A stretch of 64,000 nucleotides of DNA from Bin5 sp963662575 (GCA_963662575.1 OY759723.1:434001-498000); one strand, 5' to 3'. Numbered from the stretch's first letter, positions 1 to 9,465 are shown. Program-made: numbers and translations. Notes: a model not told the origin generated them from the sequence alone.

Positions 1-715
1 ACAGCTGAAGGAACGGGAACAGACCGACAGCCCTTCGGTGGCGGCGCAACTCGGATTCTGGGATGATCAGCTGATCGAGCTGGGAACGCAGGTGCTGGCC
101 AGGCGTCATACCTATCTGACCGATCTGGCCCCGATCGCGCGCCGCGTTCATGCTGACATTTCGCAGCAGCAGGAGTCGTTGGATCTGCTGTATCTGCCGA
201 GCTTCAATACCGGTCTCTACGCCGAACAGGACTACCAGCGGCTGCGCGAGGGCGAGGAAGTCCAGGCGGGTGCGCTTGGTTGTCTGGAGACTGACGCGGC
301 GACAATCAGCGAACGCTTCCGTGAACGGCTGGAAGGCCGGCGCAGGGTGGAGTTGAATGCGGGCAGCTCGCTGTACGGGCCGCATCGAGACGAGCTGATC
401 TTCCTCGTCAACGGCTGGAATTTACGCACCTACGGCAGCCGGGGACAGCAACGCACGGGCGCGCTGGCGCTGAAACTGGCTGAACTGCAGGCGATGGCGG
501 CAGCGACGGGTGAAAAGCCGATCCTGCTGCTGGACGACGTGATGAGCGAACTGGACGCGCAGCGGCGCGCGGCCCTGCTCAAGGCACTGGCGGATGTGCG
601 GCAAGGCATTGTGACAACGACCGACTGGGGGCAGTTTTCTGAAGATTTTCAACAGGACGCACAACGGCTTCAGATCGAGGCCGGCGCCGCAACACCAGTG
701 GCCAGCGAACTTTGA
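1..715 (+). CDS. recF: RecF DNA replication/repair ATPase, C-terminal part (cut by window edge)
   Basis: The reading frame is open from base 2, so the gene begins outside the window and only about 237 C-terminal residues are visible. RecF is an SMC-like ATPase that helps load RecA on gapped DNA. Visible family marks are the WDDQL helix of the coiled-coil arm, the segment SLYGPHRDEL, the ABC-type signature around SRGQQRTGALALKLAE, and Walker B with D-loop in LLLLDDVMSELD. The frame ends at TGA 713-715. Loss of the N-terminal Walker A is due to the window edge and does not suggest a pseudogene. Identification is firm. Confidence 0.95.
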   Translation, partial: QLKEREQTDSPSVAAQLGFWDDQLIELGTQVLARRHTYLTDLAPIARRVHADISQQQESLDLLYLPSFNTGLYAEQDYQRLREGEEVQAGALGCLETDAATISERFRERLEGRRRVELNAGSSLYGPHRDELIFLVNGWNLRTYGSRGQQRTGALALKLAELQAMAAATGEKPILLLDDVMSELDAQRRAALLKALADVRQGIVTTTDWGQFSEDFQQDAQRLQIEAGAATPVASEL

Positions 716-778
716 ACTGAGGTGTAACCGGCCACCAGCCACTGGCAACTTTTCCCTGAAGTTCTGACAACATACGAT

Positions 779-1990
779 ATGAACGAGAGACTCTACTACG
801 AAGACGCCTACCGTACCAACTTCGTCGCGCAGGTGGCCGAGCGGCTCACGTTCGAGGGCCAACCGGCGGTGCGGTTGAGCGAATCGGCATTCTATCCCAC
901 ATCGGGAGGTCAACCGCATGACACGGGCTGTCTGAACGGGACGACGGTGGTTGACGTGCAGGTTGGGGCGGATGGCGCTGTGCTGCATCTGCTGGCCGAT
1001 GCTTTGCCGGAGGAGACGGCGAGCGTTAACGGGCAGGTCAACTGGCCGCGGCGCTATGATCATATGCAGCAGCATTCGGGTCAGCATCTGCTGTCGCAAG
1101 TGTTCTTCCGCGAACTGGGACTGGAGACTGTGAGCGTTCATTTCGGTGATGCGTTGAACACGGTGGATTTGGACGGGCCGCCGCTCTCTGCGCAGGAGTT
1201 GAGCGCTGTTGAGACGGCCGCAAACGAGATGGTGTGGCAGAACCGCCCGATTCGCGTTTATTGGGTAAGTGAAGACGAGCGGGCGAAGGTTCCTCTGCGG
1301 CGCGCACCTACGGTGCAGGGTTCGACGCGCATTGTGGAGATCGACAAGTTCGACTGGTCGGCGTGTGGGGGTACACACGTGCGGCGGACGGGGGAGATCG
1401 GGCTGGTCTCGCTGCTGCGGGTCGAGAAGCACCGGGGCAGGAGCCGGGTGCATTTTGTGTGCGGAAGGCGGGCGCTGGAGGATGCGACGCATCGGCGCGG
1501 GCTGCTGGCGGAGACGGCCGGACTGCTGGACAGCGGCGTGCAGGACGTGCCGGCATTGGTGGCGAAGCTGCAGGAGGCGCTGCGGAGCGCGGAGAGGGAG
1601 TTGAAGGCGCAGCAGGAGGCCCTTGTCGAATATCAGGCGCGCGAAATGCTGGCGGGGGCCGAAAACGCGGGCGGTGTGCGGCTGGTGGCGCGGGAAATGG
1701 CAGATGCTGAACCGGCGTTGGTACAGAAGATGGCGCGGGCGCTCATTGCTGAGGCGGGCGTTGTGGCTCTGCTTAGTTGCGCGCGAGGGGGTAAGGGGAC
1801 GGTTGTCTTTGCCCGCTCACAGGATCTGTCGGTACACGCCGGCAATCTTTTGCGGGATACGCTGAAGAAGTTTGGCGGCGGGGGCGGCGGTCGCCCGGAT
1901 TTTGCCCAGGGCGGCAGGGTGGCGGCGGAGAAGCTGGCGGAAGTGCTGGAAGCGGCGGCGGCGGAAGTGCGGCAGGCCGTCGGCAACTGA
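779..1990 (+). CDS. AlaX-type alanyl-tRNA editing protein with DHHA1 domain
   Basis: The 403-residue protein resembles the editing half of alanyl-tRNA synthetase, which hydrolyses Ser-tRNA(Ala) or Gly-tRNA(Ala) in trans. The zinc/editing site is visible as H99-x3-H103 (QQHSGQHLL) and C196-x3-H200 (CGGTH). A coiled segment at about residues 250-290 leads to a C-terminal DHHA1 domain with a glycine-rich GGGGGGRPDFAQGG stretch. No aminoacylation domain is present, so it is a free-standing editor of the long AlaX class. No clear ribosome-binding site precedes ATG 779. It lies 63 bp after recF and may be co-transcribed with it. Confidence 0.9.
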   Translation: MNERLYYEDAYRTNFVAQVAERLTFEGQPAVRLSESAFYPTSGGQPHDTGCLNGTTVVDVQVGADGAVLHLLADALPEETASVNGQVNWPRRYDHMQQHSGQHLLSQVFFRELGLETVSVHFGDALNTVDLDGPPLSAQELSAVETAANEMVWQNRPIRVYWVSEDERAKVPLRRAPTVQGSTRIVEIDKFDWSACGGTHVRRTGEIGLVSLLRVEKHRGRSRVHFVCGRRALEDATHRRGLLAETAGLLDSGVQDVPALVAKLQEALRSAERELKAQQEALVEYQAREMLAGAENAGGVRLVAREMADAEPALVQKMARALIAEAGVVALLSCARGGKGTVVFARSQDLSVHAGNLLRDTLKKFGGGGGGRPDFAQGGRVAAEKLAEVLEAAAAEVRQAVGN

Positions 1991-2162
1991 TGGTCGTTTA
2001 GATTGAAACCCCTTTTTCCACATTGCGTATTGCGTAGATGAAGGCGAGTCGCCTGCGCTTCACTTTGCGTTCACCGGCGATTCGGCGAAACGCATTAGCC
2101 GGCGTTGCAGGCAACTCGGGGATTCACCGCGCCGGTCAGACAGGAGACAGGAAAACTCTCGA
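1991..2162. repeat. Intergenic stretch with a TATTGCGTA-type dispersed repeat
   Basis: This short gap holds ATTGCGTATTGCGTAG at about 2024-2039. Similar runs occur at about 22708-22733 and more weakly at about 9557. Such short runs look like a degenerate dispersed intergenic repeat. No gene or terminator is evident. Confidence 0.45.
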
Positions 2163-3314
2163 ATGAAAAGCAACGGAACCATGCCCATCTTGCCGATTGA
2201 AGCATACACGTCCCAGGACTGGTTCGACCGCGAGCAGAAGTGCATATTTTCACAAACGTGGGCCTTTGCCGGTCTGACGGAGGACGTCAGCGAACCGGGG
2301 CAGTATGTAGCCGTGCAGGCAGGGTTGAACAACATTTTTGTCGTTATGGGGCAGGACGGGCAGTTGCGGGCATTTCACAATATCTGCCGTCACAGAGGGA
2401 CGCAACTGCTGCGCGCCGTAGGCAATACGAAAAAGGTCATCACCTGTCCCTACCACGATTGGACCTACGACCTGGAGGGCTGTCTGCTGTCCGTTCCGGA
2501 CAGGAAGAATCAGTTTCCTGATTTGGATATGGCGAGTCTCGGGCTGAAGAAGGCGTCCGCGGCGAGCTGGAGAGGGATGCTGTGGGTCCATCCTGACGAG
2601 AACGCCCGTCCTGTGGAGGAGTGGTTCGGCGAAGTGGAACCCTACCTTGGTCCCCACAGAGTGGAACAGCTGGTAGAGTACGAGCGTGGGCGCACCGAAT
2701 ATGACATTGCCGCCAATTGGAAGATCGTGGTCGAGAATTATATTGACGGCTATCACCTGGCTCATCTGCATTCGGGCACGCTGTCTATGTACGATCACAA
2801 GCGCATCGAATCGGGATTTGCTGGTCCGCACTTCCATTTTTGGGAGCCGCTCAGTCCGGAATATGCGGCGGACGTCGAAAAGAACGCGCCGACTCCACTG
2901 GTAATTCCGGCCGACAAGGCAGGAGCGTGGGTGCCGATGCTGTTTCCGGGCATAGGACTGGCAGAGAATGAGGATTCGTGGTCGGTGTTTCATCTAACGC
3001 CCTTGGCGCCCGACCGCACCCGTGTCGTCGTCCGCACAAAGCTGGCTGACGCTTCGGTGCTGGCGTTCGCTTCGCAATCGATCCGTTCTTTCAACTTCTG
3101 GTCGAAACGGGTGCGGGGCAAGTATGACAGCGAAGACGCCGACGATCCTATGGCATCCGGCGACTTCATGCAGGAGGACATTTACGCGTGCGAACAGCAG
3201 CAGCGGTCGCTCAAGAGCCCGTATTTCGAGCACGGACCCTCGTCGAGAGAGGGCGAGGCCGGTGTGCGGCAGCACCAGGAGCTGGTGAAACTGTGGGTGG
3301 AAGGGGACATCTAG
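2163..3314 (+). CDS. Rieske non-heme iron oxygenase, alpha-subunit type
   Basis: This 383-residue protein has the two-domain architecture of aromatic ring-hydroxylating or choline/carnitine-type monooxygenase alpha subunits. The Rieske [2Fe-2S] site is C75-x-H77 and C95-x2-H98 (ICRHRG and CPYHDW). The catalytic mononuclear iron site begins with NWKIVVENYIDGYHLAHLH, giving H198 and H201 as iron ligands. Rieske oxygenases use electrons from a ferredoxin/reductase to insert oxygen into a substrate. No reductase or beta subunit is adjacent; a small Rieske ferredoxin lies far away at 19343-19693. The substrate cannot be told from sequence. ATG 2163 fits family length. Confidence 0.88.
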   Translation: MKSNGTMPILPIEAYTSQDWFDREQKCIFSQTWAFAGLTEDVSEPGQYVAVQAGLNNIFVVMGQDGQLRAFHNICRHRGTQLLRAVGNTKKVITCPYHDWTYDLEGCLLSVPDRKNQFPDLDMASLGLKKASAASWRGMLWVHPDENARPVEEWFGEVEPYLGPHRVEQLVEYERGRTEYDIAANWKIVVENYIDGYHLAHLHSGTLSMYDHKRIESGFAGPHFHFWEPLSPEYAADVEKNAPTPLVIPADKAGAWVPMLFPGIGLAENEDSWSVFHLTPLAPDRTRVVVRTKLADASVLAFASQSIRSFNFWSKRVRGKYDSEDADDPMASGDFMQEDIYACEQQQRSLKSPYFEHGPSSREGEAGVRQHQELVKLWVEGDI

Positions 3315-3451
3315 TCAGGGGACGGTAGGGGCTCGCGAGGGATTGGAAGATCTACGGAGTGCAGGGGACAGGGGACCTTTGGCTACCCTCCCGGCTGCAA
3401 ACTCATCCCACAGGTTGAAGCTCTGTCTTCAGCAGGCTTTCACACGCCGGC

Positions 3452-4180
3452 CTAGATGTACAGGCTGGTCTGAAAGCGGCGTAGTAGAACTGCGGCGATT
3501 GCGCAGGCGTAGAGGAAGCCGAAGGCCGCGACAAAGAGGTATGGCTCACCGGCGGAGGCCAGCCAGTAGCCTTTGGTCGCCCAGTAGGTGGGAAAGACGC
3601 CTAGCAGCCACTGCCAGGGCTCGGGCACGAACCAGGCCGCGACCGGTACCAGCAGAAAGATTCCCAGTCCTTTCATCACAGCAAGTCCTTCGACTTTATT
3701 TTTCGCGAGGGCGGCGAGGAGCAGGGCCATCATCGGGCCAAGGGGCGCGGCTGAGACGGCCAAGGGGAGCAGCTTTTCGACCGGCAGCACAAGGATGTTG
3801 ATGAAGGGAACGGCGACGAGGATCCCCAGGACTGTGATCAGGGCGGGGGTCAAAGCGCGGTAGAAGGCGTAGGTGCGGATTGGCATCGGAGTCACCATGA
3901 GGGCGGTGAGGGTGTCCTGGTCTTTTTCGTCGAGGAGGAGGGTGCCGACGAGGAGGCCCACAAGCTGGGGGATGATAAGCAGGCCGAAGAAGCTCACGAT
4001 GAGGAGATAGTATGCACCGAGGTCGAAGCCGAGGTTTTGCATCAGACCTGACTGCACCCAAGGCAGGAGCCAACGCAGGAGGCCGCCGAGAATAAACGGG
4101 TAGACGAGCAGGAATTGCAGCATCGAGTCGCGGCGGAAGTTGAGGAGATCGCTGCGTCCCAGAGTTAAGAGTGCCCCCAT
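3452..4180 (-). CDS. ABC-2 type transporter permease (last gene of the seven-gene export operon)
   Basis: A 242-residue integral membrane protein with about six hydrophobic helices and a short loop containing the sequence LLLDEKDQDTLTALMVTP, which is typical of ABC-2/fluoroquinolone-export-like permeases. It lacks a nucleotide-binding domain and probably works with the ATPase at 4939-5799 and the sister permease at 4241-4942. It lies 60 bp downstream of that permease in the same direction. The substrate is unknown; related systems export drugs or lipophilic compounds. Confidence 0.82.
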   Translation of the reverse strand: MGALLTLGRSDLLNFRRDSMLQFLLVYPFILGGLLRWLLPWVQSGLMQNLGFDLGAYYLLIVSFFGLLIIPQLVGLLVGTLLLDEKDQDTLTALMVTPMPIRTYAFYRALTPALITVLGILVAVPFINILVLPVEKLLPLAVSAAPLGPMMALLLAALAKNKVEGLAVMKGLGIFLLVPVAAWFVPEPWQWLLGVFPTYWATKGYWLASAGEPYLFVAAFGFLYACAIAAVLLRRFQTSLYI

Positions 4181-4240
4181 CAGTTACCTCCCAAGTTTGT
4201 CCTCGAAGTAAACGTCAACCAGTCTCATATTCGGCGGCGC

Positions 4241-4942
4241 TCACGAGCCAACTTGACGGGCGACGACCTGTTGCAGGGCTTTCTGGGCCCAGCGGGTGCC
4301 GGCGACGCAGAGGAGCGCGGCGTAGAGCAGCGCGAAAATGAGCTGCCAGAGCGGGGCTTCGCCGAAGGATGCGGTCAGCAGGATCATGCCGGGGCCGCTG
4401 GGCAGCAGGTAGAGAAGCGGGCCGGGTACGATGCCAAAGTAGGTGAGCAGTGGGATCTGCATGACGGCGAGAAAGAATGCGCCGGGCAGCAGGTATTCGT
4501 TGATGCCGTTGAAGCGGGCGGCGATGACGAAGCCCAGCAGAGACAAGGGGTATGACATGGCCAGCATGCTGAGCACAAACCAGAGCCAGTTGAGCTCGGC
4601 GCCGTAGACGAGCAGCGTTATGGCGACGCCGACGGCGAAGGCCGCGACGGAGAGAACTGCGGCTTTGGCGAGCAGATATTCCCAGGAGCGGAGGGGCGTG
4701 ACGACCAGCCCTTCGAGGACGCGCTCGCCTTTCTCCAGGTAGTAGAGGCCGGGCATGAAAAAGAAGCCGAAGACGCCCAGATCGATGAAGAGGATTGAGA
4801 CGAGTACCGGTTCGATGCCGGCGTCGGGGATCCAGTAGAGCATGAGGACCCAGACGGCGGCGACGAAGGCGGCGGCGTAGAAAATGCCCTGCCGGAACTG
4901 GATGGTGGTTTCCCAGCGCAGGAGCATGAGGAGCCGGGTCAC
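4241..4942 (-). CDS. ABC-2 type transporter permease
   Basis: A 233-residue protein with about six membrane segments and the ABC-2 segment YLEKGERVLEGLVVTPLRSWEYLLAK. It starts at GTG 4942, and the start overlaps the stop of the upstream ATPase gene (GTGA), so the two are translationally coupled. Together with the 242-residue permease downstream it probably forms a heterodimeric membrane channel powered by the 4939-5799 ATPase. Confidence 0.82.
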   Translation of the reverse strand: MTRLLMLLRWETTIQFRQGIFYAAAFVAAVWVLMLYWIPDAGIEPVLVSILFIDLGVFGFFFMPGLYYLEKGERVLEGLVVTPLRSWEYLLAKAAVLSVAAFAVGVAITLLVYGAELNWLWFVLSMLAMSYPLSLLGFVIAARFNGINEYLLPGAFFLAVMQIPLLTYFGIVPGPLLYLLPSGPGMILLTASFGEAPLWQLIFALLYAALLCVAGTRWAQKALQQVVARQVGS

Positions 4943-5799
4943 GTCAGGCTCCTTCCCGTCGTCTGGATGAAGATATCCTCCAGGGTGGCCTCCTGGGTGT
5001 GAATGGTCTCGATGCGGTTTGTGCGCAGGATATTGAGGAATTCATCGCTGTCGGCGAGGCCGTCCAGGGGGAACTCGGCGTGCTGGGCGGGGGAGGAGGT
5101 CCCGTCCTGGTGGTATTCGACACGGACGCGGCGCTGGCCATGTTGGAGGCGCAGATTGCGGGGTGAGTCGATGAGGGTGATTTTGCCGTCGATGATGAAG
5201 GCGACGCGGTCGCAGATCTGGTCGGCGACGGTCATGTCGTGGGTTGTGAGGAAGATGGTGCGGCCTTCTTCCTTCTGCTGGCGGAGGATCTCTTTGATTT
5301 TCTGGCCGTTGACGGGGTCGAGGCCGGTGGTGGGCTCGTCAAGGAAGAGCAGGTCGGGTTGGTGAATCAGGGCGCGCACGAAGTTGAGGCGCATCTGCAT
5401 GCCTTTGGAGAACTGGCTGAGGCGGGTGTCGGCGTCTTCGGCGAGCCCGACCATTTCGAGCAGTTCGGCGGGGTCGCGGGTGTCGCGGCTGTATAGGGTA
5501 CTGAAGAGGGAGAGGTTCTCGCGGGCGGTGAGCTTCTGGTAGTGGTTGGGCAGCTCGAAAGCGACGCCGACCTGCTCGTAGTAGCTGTCGTCCCATTCGT
5601 TCAGGGGTTTGCCGAGGACGGTGATCTGGCCCTGGAAGCCGCGCAGGAGGCGGATCAGCACCTTTTGGGTGGTGCTTTTGCCGGCGCCGCTGGGGCCCAG
5701 GAAGCCGAAGATTTCGCCCTGTTCGATGGCGAAGTCGATGCCGCGTACGGCTTCGGTTCCCTCTGGATAGGTATAGACCAGGTTTTCGACCGAGAGCAT
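4939..5799 (-). CDS. ABC transporter ATP-binding protein (second export system)
   Basis: A 286-residue ABC ATPase. Walker A is GPSGAGKST near residues 35-43. The signature is a variant, FSKGMQ, as is usual in drug/ABC-2 exporters. Walker B is LLFLDEPTTGLDP, and the H-loop lies in LTTHDM. Residues after about 220 form the C-terminal extension found in DrrA-like ATPases. Its ATG shares one base with the TAA of the regulator gene upstream, and its stop overlaps the GTG of the permease downstream. This packing argues that regulator, ATPase and permeases are made together. Confidence 0.9.
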   Translation of the reverse strand: MLSVENLVYTYPEGTEAVRGIDFAIEQGEIFGFLGPSGAGKSTTQKVLIRLLRGFQGQITVLGKPLNEWDDSYYEQVGVAFELPNHYQKLTARENLSLFSTLYSRDTRDPAELLEMVGLAEDADTRLSQFSKGMQMRLNFVRALIHQPDLLFLDEPTTGLDPVNGQKIKEILRQQKEEGRTIFLTTHDMTVADQICDRVAFIIDGKITLIDSPRNLRLQHGQRRVRVEYHQDGTSSPAQHAEFPLDGLADSDEFLNILRTNRIETIHTQEATLEDIFIQTTGRSLT

Positions 5800-6389
5800 T
5801 ACTGCGTTCCCTGGCCGTCGTTTTTGGATGGCGTTGTCGAAGTGGTGGAACCTGCTGCCGTGCTATTCCGATCGGGCTGATGTTGGGCTGATCTGTATGC
5901 CCGCCAGTGGTCCAAAATCAGGGGAAACTCCCGTTCCATAAAGACGTAGTAGTCCCGCATTTCTTCAAGACGTTGGCGGCGGGCGGGGGAGGCTCCGTCG
6001 AGCAGAGCGAGACCCCTTTCAGACAGTTGCCGTAACACGGTAAACTGTTTTTTCGCCTTCTCTTCCATCATGTGTGACCAGGAGTCGGGGACGACGCGAT
6101 AATGATCGCGGCGCTGGCCCGGTATGCTCAGCCGCTCGATGATCCCCATCTGGATGAGCATACGCGTGCCTGTGCTGATGGAGGACTTGCTGGCCTGCAG
6201 GGCTTCGGTCAGTTGGTGCATGGTCTGATGCGGGGGATCGCAGATGAGGAGCCAACTGAGGATTCGGCCGGCCATGCGGGGCAGGCCGGCCTCTTCCCAG
6301 TATAGCCCGAAACTTTCGACATATTCGTGCATGTTGTTCATCGGCAACGTGACTTCGGCGGTTGGCGGCTTGTGGTTGGCGGCACTCAT
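5799..6389 (-). CDS. GbsR/MarR-family transcriptional regulator
   Basis: The 196-residue protein has a winged-helix DNA-binding domain of the GbsR/MarR kind: HEYVESFGLYWEEAGLPRMAGRILSWLLICDP, then LTEALQASKSSISTGTRMLIQMGIIERL as the recognition region. Proteins of this family usually repress nearby transport genes and are released by a ligand. It sits in the middle of the export operon, with its ATG overlapping the TGA of the permease upstream (ATGA) and its TAA touching the next ATPase start. The perfect inverted repeat at 9471-9516 over the operon promoter is the likely operator, which would give autorepression. The ligand is unknown. Confidence 0.85.
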   Translation of the reverse strand: MSAANHKPPTAEVTLPMNNMHEYVESFGLYWEEAGLPRMAGRILSWLLICDPPHQTMHQLTEALQASKSSISTGTRMLIQMGIIERLSIPGQRRDHYRVVPDSWSHMMEEKAKKQFTVLRQLSERGLALLDGASPARRQRLEEMRDYYVFMEREFPLILDHWRAYRSAQHQPDRNSTAAGSTTSTTPSKNDGQGTQ

Positions 6390-7471
6390 GTTTCCAAGGC
6401 CAGTTTCTGCTGTTGGCGACCGATGACGCTGTTGAGAAGGACCAGCAGGGCGACGGAGATGATAGCCAGCACCGCGATATCGAGAGCGATCTCGGCGAAA
6501 CCGGCGCCGTTCTGACTCACTTCAAGCAGTGGATTCATCAGATAGTAGGTGGGGAAGAGGCGGCCAATCCACTCGGGCACCTGTGGGAATATCTTGAGGA
6601 TGCCGGGCGCGTAGAGCAGGATGCCCACGGCCTTGACGATACCCAGGAAAGTATCCATGTCCTTTGAGACGGAGCCGAGGACGATGCCGAAGGCCGAGGA
6701 CATGAGGCCACCGAGGGCGATCACGAGCAGAAGGAGGGCGACCTGGCCGGCGAAGGCGCTGTTGATCAGCAAGATGATCGTGCCCATGATTCCACTCAGA
6801 ATGAATCCTATCAGCGTCTTGGACAGGTAGACGTCGAGCAGCGAGGTGGGTGTAGAAGTCAAGGCGACAAGGGTGCGATTCTTTTTCTCGTCGAGCAGCG
6901 ATGCGGCCGGGAAAAAGAGCCCACCGAGTACGATTGCCATGATCAGGAGCAGGGGCAACAGACGCTGCGACCAGGTCTGTGTGTTGGCGGTGCCGATCTG
7001 TTCCGCATTGACGGTGACGGGAAGCTGGTCGATGCTGCTCCCGATTCCCTCGGTCATGGCGCGCGCGACGACCGATTCGAGGAGCAGGAGATTGCGCACG
7101 CCGGCCTCTCCCCAGCGGTAGACCGTGAAGTCGACTTCTGCGCTGTCGCTTTCGAGGGCCGCGGCGAAGCCGGCGGGCAGGCTGAGGCCGACCTCTTCAC
7201 TGCCGCGTTCGACCGCGCTTTGCAGCGCCGCGTCGGAATCGTAGACGGTGGCGTTGATGCTGGGATGGTCGAGCAGCGGCCGGGTAAACTTTTCGCTGGC
7301 GCCGGGGTCGTAGATGCCCAGACGCGGTGTCTGCGCAAGCAGGTCGCCGAAGACAAGCGCGATGAGAAGGCTGATGATGACCGGCATCACAAGTACATAG
7401 ACGGCCATGAAGTTGGCTGCGCCGAGGCGCGCGTCTTTGCCCATCAGAATTGCAATTCGCTTAATATCCAT
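6386..7471 (-). CDS. ABC-2 type transporter permease with extracytoplasmic domain
   Basis: I place the start at ATG 7471, where it overlaps the TGA of the upstream permease (ATGA); a longer open frame upstream would run through that gene and is unlikely. The resulting protein of 361 residues has one N-terminal membrane helix (VLVMPVIISLLIALVFG), a soluble extracytoplasmic domain of about 130 residues, and about five C-terminal helices including FPAASLLDEKKNRTLVALTSTP. This is the ABC-2 membrane architecture seen in YhaP/NatB-like and drug-export permeases. Probable partner of the 7471-8529 permease and the 8526-9392 ATPase. Confidence 0.85.
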   Translation of the reverse strand: MDIKRIAILMGKDARLGAANFMAVYVLVMPVIISLLIALVFGDLLAQTPRLGIYDPGASEKFTRPLLDHPSINATVYDSDAALQSAVERGSEEVGLSLPAGFAAALESDSAEVDFTVYRWGEAGVRNLLLLESVVARAMTEGIGSSIDQLPVTVNAEQIGTANTQTWSQRLLPLLLIMAIVLGGLFFPAASLLDEKKNRTLVALTSTPTSLLDVYLSKTLIGFILSGIMGTIILLINSAFAGQVALLLLVIALGGLMSSAFGIVLGSVSKDMDTFLGIVKAVGILLYAPGILKIFPQVPEWIGRLFPTYYLMNPLLEVSQNGAGFAEIALDIAVLAIISVALLVLLNSVIGRQQQKLALET

Positions 7472-8529
7472 CAGAATTTCCTTAATATGGCGGCCGTTCC
7501 GACCGCCATCGAACCTGCGCCGACCAGGAGCAGGAGTGCCAAGTTGCCGGCCACATCGGCCCAGCCCGCGCCGAAGTTGATGATGCGGTGCAGAGAATCG
7601 ACGAAGAAATAGGATGGGATGAGCTCCATCCAGCCGGTAGAGAGGCCGGGCAGGAGAACTGAAAAGCCGGGGAACACCATGGGTATGATAAACACGATGG
7701 CCCACCCCATCACCGACGTATTGTCCTTGGAGATTGCGGCGATAAAGAAACCCACGCCGACCATCAGAAGGCTGCCTAGCAGCAGCGTTGTCAAGAGAAG
7801 GAGCGGCGCGGTGCCCAGGATACCCATCACGGCACTCAGGAGCAGTACCTGGCCGAAAGCCAGGACCAACCCCATCAGGGCCTTGCCGACGAAGAACTGA
7901 TGAAGGCGCAGGGGGCCGGTGACAAGGGCGCGTGCGGTGCCATTGTCGACGTCGCGGTTGAGGAGCGTCGCCAGGCCAAAGACCTCTATGACCACGATCA
8001 TCATCAGCAAAAGGGGCGCGAACCGATCGCGCATCGAGAGGGGGGCGCCGGTCATGTCATTGCCGAGAACGAACTCGGTTTCATTGAAACGGACTAAGCT
8101 AGCCAGCGTTTCAGGATTCACGGTGTTGGCGAGGAGCACCAGCACATCGTGAAAAATCTGCTTTGCTTCGGCGGGGACGCCGGGTGCGTAGTAGGCATTC
8201 AGCTCCACCTGCTCCCCTCTGGCGGCGGCCGCGGTCAATTCAGCAGGAAGCGACAGGCCGACGAAGAAATCACCGGTCTCTTCCAGCGCGGTCAGCATCT
8301 CGGCCTCGGAGTCGAAGATGGTATAGTCGCCAGTTTCATCAACGAGGCGCTGGTAGAGAGGCATCTCCCGATCCTCGATGAAGAAGGCCATGCCCAGGTT
8401 TTCGTCCACCTGGTTGGGGAGCAGGAAGTAGATGATGAGATAGAATACCACGCCTATCGCGGTGACAATGGCGAAGAAGCGGTGGCGGAAAAAGAGTTTG
8501 ATGTCATTGACGACGAGTGTGCCGATCAT
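7471..8529 (-). CDS. ABC-2 type transporter permease with extracytoplasmic domain
   Basis: A 352-residue paralogue of the downstream permease: an N-terminal helix near residues 16-36, an extracytoplasmic domain with predicted mixed structure, and about five C-terminal helices containing ATLLNRDVDNGTARALVTGPLR. Its ATG overlaps the stop of the upstream ATPase and its stop overlaps the next start, both as ATGA. With 6386-7471 it probably makes the heterodimeric channel of the first export system. Confidence 0.85.
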   Translation of the reverse strand: MIGTLVVNDIKLFFRHRFFAIVTAIGVVFYLIIYFLLPNQVDENLGMAFFIEDREMPLYQRLVDETGDYTIFDSEAEMLTALEETGDFFVGLSLPAELTAAAARGEQVELNAYYAPGVPAEAKQIFHDVLVLLANTVNPETLASLVRFNETEFVLGNDMTGAPLSMRDRFAPLLLMMIVVIEVFGLATLLNRDVDNGTARALVTGPLRLHQFFVGKALMGLVLAFGQVLLLSAVMGILGTAPLLLLTTLLLGSLLMVGVGFFIAAISKDNTSVMGWAIVFIIPMVFPGFSVLLPGLSTGWMELIPSYFFVDSLHRIINFGAGWADVAGNLALLLLVGAGSMAVGTAAILRKF

Positions 8530-9392
8530 CCTTGCAACCCCCTGCCGGTGATATCGAAAAAGATATCTTCCAGCGTTGCTTCCTCGCTGTGGACGGTGAG
8601 GATGCGTTCGTTCTTCAAGAGATCGAAGACTGTCTGCGGAGTCTGGTCTTCATCGAGCGTTACTTCGTGCACTTCGATATCGCCGTTGGGCAGTTCGACC
8701 TCTACTTTGAGGGCGCGCATGCCGAAGCGCTGTTTGAGACGGGCCGGCGTGTCGAGGGCGACGATTTTGCCCTGATTGAGGAAGGCGACCCGGTCGGACA
8801 GTTTGTCGGCTTCAACCATATCGTGGGTGGTCAGAAAGACGGTGGTCCCCTTCTGGGTAGCGGCGCGAATCAAGGTGTGGATCGTCTCGGTGGAGACGGG
8901 ATCGAGACCGTCGGTCGGTTCGTCGAGGAAGAGCATTTTGGGATCGCTTACGAGGGCGCGCGCCATCATGAGGCGTTGCTTCATGCCTTTGGAGTAGTTG
9001 GCGACGTGTTCCTTTTCGCGGCCGCCGAGGCCGACCCTTTCGAGCAGGGCCATGGCGTCGAAATTGGCTACTTTGTAGAGTTTGGCGAAGAGGTTGAGAT
9101 TTTCGACAGCGCTCATCTGCTCGTACAGGTTGGTGAATTCAAAGGAGATGCCGAATTCCTGCTGAACCTGTTTGCGCTCCTTGACGATGTCCATGCCAAG
9201 GAGGGTAGCTGAGCCGTTCTGGGGCGTCAGCTGACCGGTCAGCATTTTGACGACGGTGGATTTACCGGCGCCATTGGGGCCGAGGAAGCCGATGACTTCG
9301 GCTTCGGCCACTTCGAAGGAGATATCGTCTACGGCGAGGATGTCGCCGTAGCTGAAACTCAGATCCTTCACTGAGATCGCGGGTTGTGCCAT
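8526..9392 (-). CDS. ABC transporter ATP-binding protein (first gene of the export operon)
   Basis: A 288-residue ABC ATPase with Walker A GPNGAGKST near residues 35-43, the variant signature YSKGMKQ, Walker B MLFLDEPTDGLDP and H-loop LTTHDMVEADK. The C-terminal 70 residues match the extension of ABC-2 export ATPases and resemble that of the second ATPase in the operon (a shared TLEDIF motif). A ribosome-binding site AAGGAG lies just before ATG 9392. This is the promoter-proximal gene of the seven-gene unit. Confidence 0.9.
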   Translation of the reverse strand: MAQPAISVKDLSFSYGDILAVDDISFEVAEAEVIGFLGPNGAGKSTVVKMLTGQLTPQNGSATLLGMDIVKERKQVQQEFGISFEFTNLYEQMSAVENLNLFAKLYKVANFDAMALLERVGLGGREKEHVANYSKGMKQRLMMARALVSDPKMLFLDEPTDGLDPVSTETIHTLIRAATQKGTTVFLTTHDMVEADKLSDRVAFLNQGKIVALDTPARLKQRFGMRALKVEVELPNGDIEVHEVTLDEDQTPQTVFDLLKNERILTVHSEEATLEDIFFDITGRGLQG

Positions 9393-9465
9393 GCTGTTGC
9401 TCCTTACTTACAGGCGTATGTTTCCGATCGTTTGCGAGTCGCTATGTTTGCAAATGACGCTATAA

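Noticed and set aside
422..1492. Long open frame on the minus strand over recF and the alanyl-tRNA editing gene
   Set aside because: It is antisense to two well-recognised genes, has Arg/Pro-rich low-complexity composition typical of GC-rich shadow frames, and no ribosome-binding site.
7472..7705. Longer N-terminus for the permease at 6386-7471
   Set aside because: The extra 78 residues overlap the upstream permease gene in another frame and are Arg/His-rich; ATG 7471 forms the same ATGA overlap seen elsewhere in the operon.
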